In this document: in pieces, positions 1 through 5,355 of the stretch
Layout: each line of letters starts with the position of its first letter
Numbering within the stretch: position 1 is the stretch's first letter
NCBI GenBank assembly: GCA_031283505.1
Contig: JAITBO010000404.1
Coordinates: 1 to 5,421, forward strand
DNA length: 5,421 nt
Reading direction: 5' to 3'
Source: Treponema sp.
GTDB lineage: Bacteria > Spirochaetota > Spirochaetia > Treponematales > Breznakiellaceae
Translations under genes and position numbers: made by a program
The notes under the pieces: generated by a model
Told to the model about the DNA's origin: nothing
Database searches by the model: none
What the model saw: only the letters and a program-made list of their open reading frames with translations

Positions 1-78
1 TTTTTTCCGGGTAAAAAATTTCCAGTCCACCTTAACCGGCTGTTTCCCCGCAAGGCGATTAGTAGAGGCTCTGTTCAA
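1..78 (-). CDS. Possible start of the next gene, overlapping the TPR-like gene end (partial)
   Basis: One minus-strand frame is open to the window edge. From a TTG at 76-78 it gives 26 codons ending in KVDWKFFTRKK; the N-terminal part is basic. A GTG at 28-30 in the same frame would avoid the 20-base overlap with the TPR-like gene. Neither start has a clear Shine-Dalgarno site, though GGGAACGGG precedes the TTG. The frame is also open further upstream inside the TPR gene, so openness alone proves little. Same-strand position right after a tightly packed operon is the main support. The product is unknown. Confidence 0.35.
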   Translation of the reverse strand, partial: MNRASTNRLAGKQPVKVDWKFFTRKK

Positions 79-1900
79 CCCGTTCCCGTTCCAGCCTGAT
101 GTTGAGATTTTCGTTGTCCAGACTTTGGGCGTATTCCAGGACTCTGAGGCTTTCGCGCTCCCGGCCCAGGGCGCGGAGGCAATGGGCTATACGGAATTGT
201 ATTTTCGCGGCAGTTGTCTTTTCCCATACTATAGCGGCGGCTGTTTCATAACTTTCCAGAGCCGCCGTGTAGGATCGCTTTGCCTCCAGGAGCCGGCCAA
301 GATTGGCGTGTATCTCCCAGGAAACGCCCGCAGCCGGGGCGGTAGTTAGGGCCGTAAGTATCCTTTCCGCCTCGTCAAGCCGTCCCTGCCTAACGTATTC
401 CAGGGCTCGTTGCAGGTCCAGCCAGGAACCGGTAAAACCGTTCCGTTCCGCAGCGCGGAGCAGGGGCGGAAGTTCGGAGTACCGCCGTTGAAGGACAAAG
501 TAGTAACCGGCCCATTGGTAGATCGCTTCGGTTTCGGGATGGCGGTTGATGAGCAGCCAAGTTTCCGGAACCGTCCGGTCTATAGACCAGCCTTCCCGGT
601 GGCGGCGAAGGAGTTCCAGATCCGCCAGGGCTTCACGACCCGGCAGGGAGGAATCTTCCAGGATGGCTATGGCCCTTGAGGCGGGGAGGAGCCGTGTGTA
701 GCGGATCACGCCGAAAAGGTGTTCCCTGTCCAGGGTAAGGAGACGTTCCAGGACGGCGGCCCCCTCGTCCGCACCCTTGGCGGAAGCGGCCAGGTTGTAG
801 AGACTGCGTATGCGGATGTCCCTCTCTGTGGAAAAGCCGCCGGACACCCTGCCTGAGTCCGGCAGATCCGGGGCGGCAAGAACGATCCAGAGGCCCCGTG
901 CGGCATTTGCGTGTCCGGCAAGAACCAGGGCGTCCGCCTGGCGAGCAATGCTCCGGTCATCGCCGAAACGGGCAAAGAGTTCCGCCGCTTGTCCGGGGTC
1001 GCCGAAATCGTAGAGCAATTCCGCCCTAAGACGCGGGACCGCCCCGGCGTTTCCACCTTTCGCCGATTGTTCGAGCAGGGGGCCAAGGCGTTCCAAGGCT
1101 CCCGGCGCGTCGTTTTTTAAGACGGCGAGAATGGCGGCGTCCAGTACCAGGGATTCCCGGCTCCGTAACCGCCGGTGTTCCGCCGCCGCCCGAAGGAGCG
1201 CCTCCCCGCCGGGGACGGTCAAGGCTTGGCCGGGGTTAGCCATGCTGCCGGAAAGGACGCAGGCGCTCAGGGCAGCCGACGCAAGGCGGGGATCTCCGCC
1301 AATGACGGCGGCGTACTCTCTTACCCTTTCGGCGATTACCCCCGAAAGGGGCGGGGAAACGCCGGCATTTTCCCTCATGACAGCACGAGTCACCGCTTCG
1401 GCGGCAAGAGCGGCCAGAGGCCCGGAATGAGGAAAGGAGACGGCTATCCGCTCTGCGGAAGTCCGGTAGGCGGCCAAGGCTGCGTTGTTCCCGGACCAGG
1501 AGCGGCCTGCGGCGGAACCTGCGCTGCCTGCGGCCAAAGCCCTCCGCCTTTTGAGGACCGAAAGATGGGATTCCACCCCCAAGGCGTTTTTTTCAAGTTC
1601 GTCCAGAAGGTGTATCAGCCTTTCGGTATCTCCAGGCCCGGCGCTGGGGAGACTTCCCGCAACCCTGTCATAATCCCCCAGTTTGCGGACAAAGGCGCCT
1701 TCTTCAACGATGTCCCTGGGCGGAGAAAGGCTCCGGCCCGAATACTTGATAAGGGCGGCCAAGGCCCCCCCGGTTATCAGGGTGATGACAACCCCGGCAA
1801 GGCAGGTTTGCAGTAAAAGCCTTTGCAGGGAAAGCCGCCCCCATAGGGGAGGCCGGGAAACGGTTGTTTTGTTTTTTTGTGTGCGGAAAGAGGAGGCCAC
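59..1900 (-). CDS. Membrane-anchored TPR-like repeat protein of unknown function
   Basis: A 613-residue protein that I cannot assign to a named family. Residues 1-27 are basic, then residues 28-52 (LLLQTCLAGVVITLITGGAL and onwards) form one hydrophobic segment. This suggests a cytoplasmic N-terminus with the rest outside the cytoplasmic membrane. No lipobox or clear cleavage site is seen. The remainder is mostly helical and Ala/Leu/Arg-rich, with helix-turn-helix repeats. The best TPR-like units are at 291-312 (LLYDFGDPGQAAELFARFG), 493-520 (a YVRQGRLDEAERIL unit), 528-558 (NLGRLLEAKRSYTAALESYE) and 565-596 (FRIAHCLRALGRERESLRVL). Middle repeats, around 200-400, are more divergent. Such repeats usually bind proteins. 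An Ala/Gly/Ser-rich stretch (121-139) may be a linker. The GTG start has a well-placed AGAGG site eight bases past nusB. A run of seven A at codons 8-10 is a possible slippage site. Its position beside a secreted chaperone hints at an envelope role, which is inference. Confidence 0.88.
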   Translation of the reverse strand: MASSFRTQKNKTTVSRPPLWGRLSLQRLLLQTCLAGVVITLITGGALAALIKYSGRSLSPPRDIVEEGAFVRKLGDYDRVAGSLPSAGPGDTERLIHLLDELEKNALGVESHLSVLKRRRALAAGSAGSAAGRSWSGNNAALAAYRTSAERIAVSFPHSGPLAALAAEAVTRAVMRENAGVSPPLSGVIAERVREYAAVIGGDPRLASAALSACVLSGSMANPGQALTVPGGEALLRAAAEHRRLRSRESLVLDAAILAVLKNDAPGALERLGPLLEQSAKGGNAGAVPRLRAELLYDFGDPGQAAELFARFGDDRSIARQADALVLAGHANAARGLWIVLAAPDLPDSGRVSGGFSTERDIRIRSLYNLAASAKGADEGAAVLERLLTLDREHLFGVIRYTRLLPASRAIAILEDSSLPGREALADLELLRRHREGWSIDRTVPETWLLINRHPETEAIYQWAGYYFVLQRRYSELPPLLRAAERNGFTGSWLDLQRALEYVRQGRLDEAERILTALTTAPAAGVSWEIHANLGRLLEAKRSYTAALESYETAAAIVWEKTTAAKIQFRIAHCLRALGRERESLRVLEYAQSLDNENLNIRLERERVEQSLY

Positions 1901-1905
1901 GTTCG

Positions 1906-1910
1906 CCTCT
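1906..1910 (-). promoter_or_regulatory. Ribosome binding site for the GTG start of the TPR-like gene
   Basis: AGAGG on the minus strand overlaps the last two bases of the nusB TAG stop and sits five bases before the GTG at 1898-1900. It supports this non-ATG start and suggests that ribosomes ending nusB can re-initiate here. Confidence 0.6.
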
Positions 1911-2364
1911 AGGGTTTGGAAACGTCAAGACGTTCGCTTTGGAGTGTTTTGCGTATGCCGTCCAGGACACCGTTGATAAACCGAAAAGAATCATCGGCCC
2001 CGTATTCTTTGGAAATGCCTATAGCTTCGTCGATTACGATGGAAGCGGGAACATCATTTTGATACATAAGGGTATAGACGCTCATTCGGAGGATGGCCAG
2101 ATCCACCCGGTTGATTCGGGAAATGTCCCAATTTTTAAGATGCGCCTGTATCATGGCGTCCACTTTTTTTCTGTTCTCTATCGTCCCGGCTATAAGAAGC
2201 CGGGAAAAAGCCGCAGTTTCTTCATCCAGCTTTTCCCGCTTGTCCTCCAGCCAGGAAAAGTCCATCAAATTTTCGGAAATCGCGGCGTCTTTCTCCCCGC
2301 CGGAGGCCTCCCAGGAGTAGAGAGCCTGGAAGGCAAGTATTCGGCCTTTTCTCCGGGACGCCAT
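1909..2364 (-). CDS. nusB: Transcription antitermination protein NusB
   Basis: NusB is a small all-helical cytoplasmic protein. With NusE (ribosomal protein S10) it binds boxA RNA and joins the antitermination complex that keeps RNA polymerase moving through rRNA operons. The 151-residue length is normal. The N-terminus MASRRKGRILAFQALY carries the family's basic RNA-binding start and the A-x-QALY motif. The C-terminal half has the expected order: W79, INRVDLAILRMSVYTL (84-99), DVPASIVIDEAIGISKEYG (104-122) and FINGVLDGI (129-137). The ATG begins one base after the stop of the parvulin-type gene (TAATATG), and no Shine-Dalgarno sequence is evident just upstream, so translation is probably coupled to that gene. 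The TPR gene follows after eight bases. Nothing is odd in the protein itself. Confidence 0.96.
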   Translation of the reverse strand: MASRRKGRILAFQALYSWEASGGEKDAAISENLMDFSWLEDKREKLDEETAAFSRLLIAGTIENRKKVDAMIQAHLKNWDISRINRVDLAILRMSVYTLMYQNDVPASIVIDEAIGISKEYGADDSFRFINGVLDGIRKTLQSERLDVSKP

Positions 2365-2365
2365 A

Positions 2366-3376
2366 TTACCAGTTCAGATTGTTTTCGTAAATCTTGATGA
2401 GCGTTGCCTGCTTCCTCAGTTCTTCAATCAGTTCCTGGCTGGCCTGCATAAGACCTTCCTGTTCCAGCCGCGTCCCGATATACTGCCTCAGAGTCATCTG
2501 GCTGCCCGGTTGGGCTATCTCATCCAGATTTAGAGGTTTCATTTCGTATGTTTCGGTTACTTTGATGATGAAGAAGCCTCGGGGAGTTTCGATCAGCCGG
2601 GAAACTTCCCCTTGCTTCAGACTGAAAGCCGCTTCAAGAAGTTCCGTTCCCACCACCTGCTGGCTCTGGGGATTCCGCGGGAGGTACCCGAAGTCTCCGC
2701 CCTGATAACCGGAATTCGGGGCCTGGGCTTTTAGGGCGGTCTCATCGAATTTCGCCGGATTGGACCCGATTTCCCGGGCCAGCCGTTCCGCCATTTCTTT
2801 CGCCTTGGTCCTTGCGGCGGCATCGCCCCCGGAAGAAACCTGGATCATGGAAATACGCACCGTTTCTGGCCTGATAAACTGGGCCTTGTTGAGGTTGTAG
2901 GCATTGAGGATTTCATCTTCTGTGGGAGGCTTAACCGGCTTCTTGGTCATAAGGTACTTTTCGATGGTAGCCTGGTTGCGGTATTGCTGTTTATACGCAT
3001 TCATCTCCAATCCCGTCTGATTCCGTATTTCAACCGCCAATTCCGCATCAGAAAGCGGACGCCCGTAGGTTTGAAGCGCACCGGCCCGTATCGCCTGGGT
3101 TACTTCGTTTTCCGTCACGGTGAGCTTATCATGTTCAGCCGCCTGGAGAACAAGCTTTTGGTTGATGAGTTCGTTCAGTACCTGTTTGCGTTCATCAGCC
3201 GTCAATTTTCTCCGGTACTGGGCTTCCAGTTGATCCACCAGAGGTTTGAGCTGGCTAACCGGAATAGGTTCGGTCCGGAACAACTGTATCTCCGCAATAG
3301 GTTGTAAATTGAGTTGGGCGGACAAAAAAGCCCAGGGAAAGACGTTGAGACAAATAAATAGAAAAAACCGCTTCAT
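2366..3376 (-). CDS. Secreted SurA/PrsA-like protein with a degenerate parvulin (PPIase) domain
   Basis: Predicted 336-residue envelope chaperone of the peptidyl-prolyl isomerase family, acting in the periplasm on proteins after export. Residues 1-20 form a signal peptide: MKR, a hydrophobic stretch, and a likely signal peptidase I site after LSA. There is no lipobox cysteine. Residues 24-160 form the charged, helical SurA-type N-domain (for example LTADERKQVLNELINQKLVL). Residues 168-276 form the parvulin domain, with GGDFGYLPRN (226-235), the EAAFSLKQGEVS segment (248-259) and a terminal RGFFIIKV strand (266-273). A C-terminal helix follows. The two histidines typical of active parvulins are replaced: the HILV position reads MIQV (M177), and the G-Y/F-H-I-I position has F269. 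Isomerase activity is therefore doubtful. The ATG at 3376 gives a clean signal peptide and a well-spaced AAAGG site; a longer TTG start at 3400 would add eight residues ahead of it. The stop lies one base before nusB. I recall a related treponemal protein annotated as a basic membrane protein or PPIase, but could not check this. Confidence 0.88.
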   Translation of the reverse strand: MKRFFLFICLNVFPWAFLSAQLNLQPIAEIQLFRTEPIPVSQLKPLVDQLEAQYRRKLTADERKQVLNELINQKLVLQAAEHDKLTVTENEVTQAIRAGALQTYGRPLSDAELAVEIRNQTGLEMNAYKQQYRNQATIEKYLMTKKPVKPPTEDEILNAYNLNKAQFIRPETVRISMIQVSSGGDAAARTKAKEMAERLAREIGSNPAKFDETALKAQAPNSGYQGGDFGYLPRNPQSQQVVGTELLEAAFSLKQGEVSRLIETPRGFFIIKVTETYEMKPLNLDEIAQPGSQMTLRQYIGTRLEQEGLMQASQELIEELRKQATLIKIYENNLNW

Positions 3377-3383
3377 ATTCATA

Positions 3384-3388
3384 CCTTT
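3384..3388 (-). promoter_or_regulatory. Ribosome binding site that decides the parvulin-type gene start
   Basis: AAAGG on the minus strand lies seven bases before the ATG at 3374-3376. The same site directly abuts the upstream in-frame ATG at 3380-3382 with only one base between, and lies downstream of a possible TTG at 3398-3400. This favours the 3376 start. Confidence 0.55.
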
Positions 3389-3417
3389 ACTATATGACAA
3401 AGTAACAATTTTGGCTA
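3389..3417 (-). promoter_or_regulatory. Possible internal promoter before the parvulin-type gene
   Basis: The minus strand has TATAGT (3389-3394, five of six to TATAAT) and, 17 bases upstream, TAGCCA (3412-3417, four of six to TTGACA). The predicted start of transcription is 3382, which is the A of an in-frame ATG two codons before the preferred start. The -35 match is weak and the region is AT-rich, so a chance match is possible. Confidence 0.35.
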
Positions 3418-3419
3418 TT

Positions 3420-3434
3420 CCAGTGTTACACCGG
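3420..3434 (-). repeat. Imperfect 15-base palindrome in the alaS downstream gap
   Basis: The minus strand reads CCGGTGTAACACTGG, symmetric about the central A with one mismatched pair (G opposite T). As RNA it can fold into a six-pair stem (one G-U wobble) with a UAA loop. It ends three bases upstream of a possible -35 element of the next gene, so it could be an operator or an mRNA hairpin. There is no U-tract after it. Confidence 0.35.
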
Positions 3435-3442
3435 ACATTAGG

Positions 3443-3463
3443 CCCTGCCGGTTACCCGGCGGG
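3443..3463 (-). other. Hairpin spanning the alaS stop codon
   Basis: In the transcript, GCCGG (3456-3460, written minus strand) pairs with CCGGC (3447-3451). The loop is GUAA (3452-3455), a GNRA-type tetraloop whose last three bases are the UAA stop of alaS. Three more G-C pairs (3461-3463 with 3443-3445) extend the stem past one bulged A. No U-tract follows, so it is not a normal intrinsic terminator. It could stabilise or help process the mRNA end, or it could be chance in GC-rich codons. Confidence 0.45.
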
Positions 3464-5263
3464 TTCCAGCGCCGCCCGTATGCGCCTGACCCCCGCAGAG
3501 GAGGACTGCTCTTTCTGAATGACAAATTTCCCCAGCGTCCCGGTATGTTCCACATGGGGCCCGCCGCAGACTTCCTTGGAGAAGAAGTCCACAGACGATG
3601 TTCCCACCGTGTAGACTTTTACCTGGTTTTCGTACTTTTCCCCAAAAAGGGCTATGGCTCCGGTGGCTATGGCGGCCTCCAGACTCATCACCTCCATAGT
3701 GACCGGGAGATTCCGGGCAATGACATCATTCACGATGTCCTGGACCCTGGCGATTTCTTCAGCTGTCATGGGAGCGCTGTGAGAAAAGTCAAAACGCATC
3801 CGTTCCGCCGTGATATTGGACCCTTTCTGGGCCACATGATCCCCCAGAACCATACGCAGGGCCTTGTGGAGCAGGTGGGTGGCGGTATGGTACTTGGTGG
3901 CGATTTCCCCATGATCCACAAGGCCGCCCTTAAAAGTCCCGCCCCCCTGGGACCGGGAAAGCTCCTGGTGCTTTTTAAAGGCCGCATCGAACTCCTCCCG
4001 GTTCACGGTCATCCCGTGTTCCGCCGCCAGCTCCTCCGTAAGCTCAATGGGAAAGCCGTAAGTATCGTAAAGCTTAAAAGCCAGGCGGCCCGGTATGATC
4101 TTACGGGGATCTTTTAGAAGATTGGGCAGGAGCTTTTCGAACTCATGCTCTCCCTTTTCCAGGGTTTCCCGGAATTTTTTTTCCTCATTATCGAGTTCTT
4201 TTATTATGTATTGCCGGTTTTTTTCCAGTTCAGAATAGGGGCCGCCGAATTGCCCCACTACTACTCCGGCGATGGGGGAAAGCACCTCTCCGGTGATGCC
4301 GAGCTTGCGGCCATGGCGCACCGCCCGGCGTATGAGCCTGCGCAGCACATACCCGGCCCCCACATTGGAGGGACTTACCGCCTTGGGGTCCCCCAGGATG
4401 AACGTGGAGGAACGCACATGATCGCAGATGATCCTCACCGAACGGTCCTTGTCAAGATCGGCGCCGTAGGTATAGGCCGCCGCGTGTTCCACCGCTTCCC
4501 GTATGGCGGCAAAGATCTCCGTATCGTAAACCGATGACTTGCCGTTAAGGACGGTGACAGTTCTTTCAATGCCCATACCGGTATCCACGCACGTACGGGT
4601 CAAGGGTTCATAGGAACCGCCGGCCTTTTTGTTGTACTGCATAAACACGTCGTTCCAGATTTCGAGCCACTTGCCGCAGGAACAGCCGGGTTTGCAGTCC
4701 GGGCCGCAGGGCGCGTCCCCCACATAGTAGAACATCTCCGAGTCCGGGCCGCAGGGACCGGTGGTTCCCGCCGGACCCCACCAGTTGTCCTCCCGAGGCA
4801 GGTAGGCGATACGGTTTTCCGGAATGCCCAGGGACTTCCACACCGCCGCGGACTCTTCGTCCCGGGGAACCGTGTCATCCCCCCGAAAAACCGTGACCCC
4901 CAGCTTCTCCAGCGGGATTCCCAGCCATTCCGGGGAGGTGAGGAACTCGAAACTCATCCTGATGGCCCCGTCCTTAAAATAATCCCCCAAAGACCAGTTT
5001 CCCAGCATCTCAAAAAAGGTAAGATGGCTCGCGTCTCCCACAGAATCAATATCCCCCGTGCGTATACATTTTTGGTAATCCACAAGACGTTTTCCGGCAG
5101 GATGTTCCTCTCCCAAAAGATAGGGAACCAGGGGGTGCATCCCGGCGGTGGTGAAAAGTACCGTAGGATCGTTGTCGGGTAGCAAAGACTTACCCTGAAT
5201 CTGGGCGTGGCCTTTAGACTTGAAAAATTCGACGTACTTGGTTCTAAGTTCGTGGGCGTTCAT
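3452..5263 (-). CDS. alaS: Alanyl-tRNA synthetase, short form (EC 6.1.1.7)
   Basis: This cytoplasmic class II aminoacyl-tRNA synthetase joins alanine to tRNA-Ala using ATP. The N-terminus (ELRTKYVEFFKSKGH) matches the family start, which supports this ATG. The catalytic core covers about residues 1-250: motif 1 region around DPTVLFTTAGM (32-42), motif 2 in HLTFFEMLGNWSLGDYFK (80-97), and motif 3 in GAGYVLRRLIRRAVRHG (302-318) at the start of the tRNA-binding part. The editing domain, which removes mischarged Ser or Gly, has its metal ligands: H459 and H463 in HTATH, and C566 and H570 in CGGPH (the usual form is CGGTH). A four-cysteine cluster (C186, C190, C194, C196) sits in the core. At 603 residues the protein ends just after the editing domain (GVRRIRAALEPAG). 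It lacks the DHHA1/C-Ala region of the roughly 875-residue E. coli enzyme. This matches spirochaetal AlaRS as remembered and is not a frameshift: the downstream gap shows no remnant. No Shine-Dalgarno site precedes the start. Confidence 0.97.
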   Translation of the reverse strand: MNAHELRTKYVEFFKSKGHAQIQGKSLLPDNDPTVLFTTAGMHPLVPYLLGEEHPAGKRLVDYQKCIRTGDIDSVGDASHLTFFEMLGNWSLGDYFKDGAIRMSFEFLTSPEWLGIPLEKLGVTVFRGDDTVPRDEESAAVWKSLGIPENRIAYLPREDNWWGPAGTTGPCGPDSEMFYYVGDAPCGPDCKPGCSCGKWLEIWNDVFMQYNKKAGGSYEPLTRTCVDTGMGIERTVTVLNGKSSVYDTEIFAAIREAVEHAAAYTYGADLDKDRSVRIICDHVRSSTFILGDPKAVSPSNVGAGYVLRRLIRRAVRHGRKLGITGEVLSPIAGVVVGQFGGPYSELEKNRQYIIKELDNEEKKFRETLEKGEHEFEKLLPNLLKDPRKIIPGRLAFKLYDTYGFPIELTEELAAEHGMTVNREEFDAAFKKHQELSRSQGGGTFKGGLVDHGEIATKYHTATHLLHKALRMVLGDHVAQKGSNITAERMRFDFSHSAPMTAEEIARVQDIVNDVIARNLPVTMEVMSLEAAIATGAIALFGEKYENQVKVYTVGTSSVDFFSKEVCGGPHVEHTGTLGKFVIQKEQSSSAGVRRIRAALEPAG

Positions 5264-5269
5264 AGGGAT

Positions 5270-5298
5270 AGAGTAGGGCAGCGGAGGGCTCTCGTCAA
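5270..5298 (-). promoter_or_regulatory. Predicted sigma-70-type promoter of alaS
   Basis: On the minus strand, TTGACG (5293-5298) matches the -35 consensus at five of six bases. A 17-base spacer (5276-5292) separates it from TACTCT (5270-5275), which matches TATAAT at four of six, including the key first T, second A and last T. With standard spacing the transcription start falls at 5263, the A of the alaS ATG. The spacer is GC-rich (11 of 17 bases). This is pattern matching only. Confidence 0.6.
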
Positions 5299-5355
5299 TA
5301 GGCCGCGTTGCCTCATTTTGAAAAAGTAACCCAAATCAAGGCAGACTATCCGGAG

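Noticed and set aside
1..18. T6 ... A6 inverted run resembling a terminator
   Set aside because: The stem would be only A-T pairs around a six-base loop, there is no GC-rich stem, and the region is probably coding on the minus strand.
1175..1816. Plus-strand open frame of 213 codons
   Set aside because: It lies wholly inside the TPR-like gene on the opposite strand. The product is rich in Gly, Pro and Arg with no recognisable motif, as expected for the antisense of a GC-rich gene, and the minus-strand gene has a membrane segment, repeats and a ribosome binding site.
1704..1994. Minus-strand open frame of 96 codons spanning the nusB end and the TPR gene start
   Set aside because: It uses a shifted frame across two well-supported genes and has no recognisable motif.
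1864..2397. Plus-strand open frame of 177 codons
   Set aside because: It is antisense to all of nusB, whose motifs are clear, and has no identifiable domain.
3377..3451. Intrinsic terminator between alaS and the parvulin-type gene
   Set aside because: Two hairpins exist but neither is followed by a run of U, so read-through is expected.
3545..4117. Plus-strand open frame of 190 codons
   Set aside because: It is antisense to the AlaRS editing domain, which is certain from HTATH and CGGPH.
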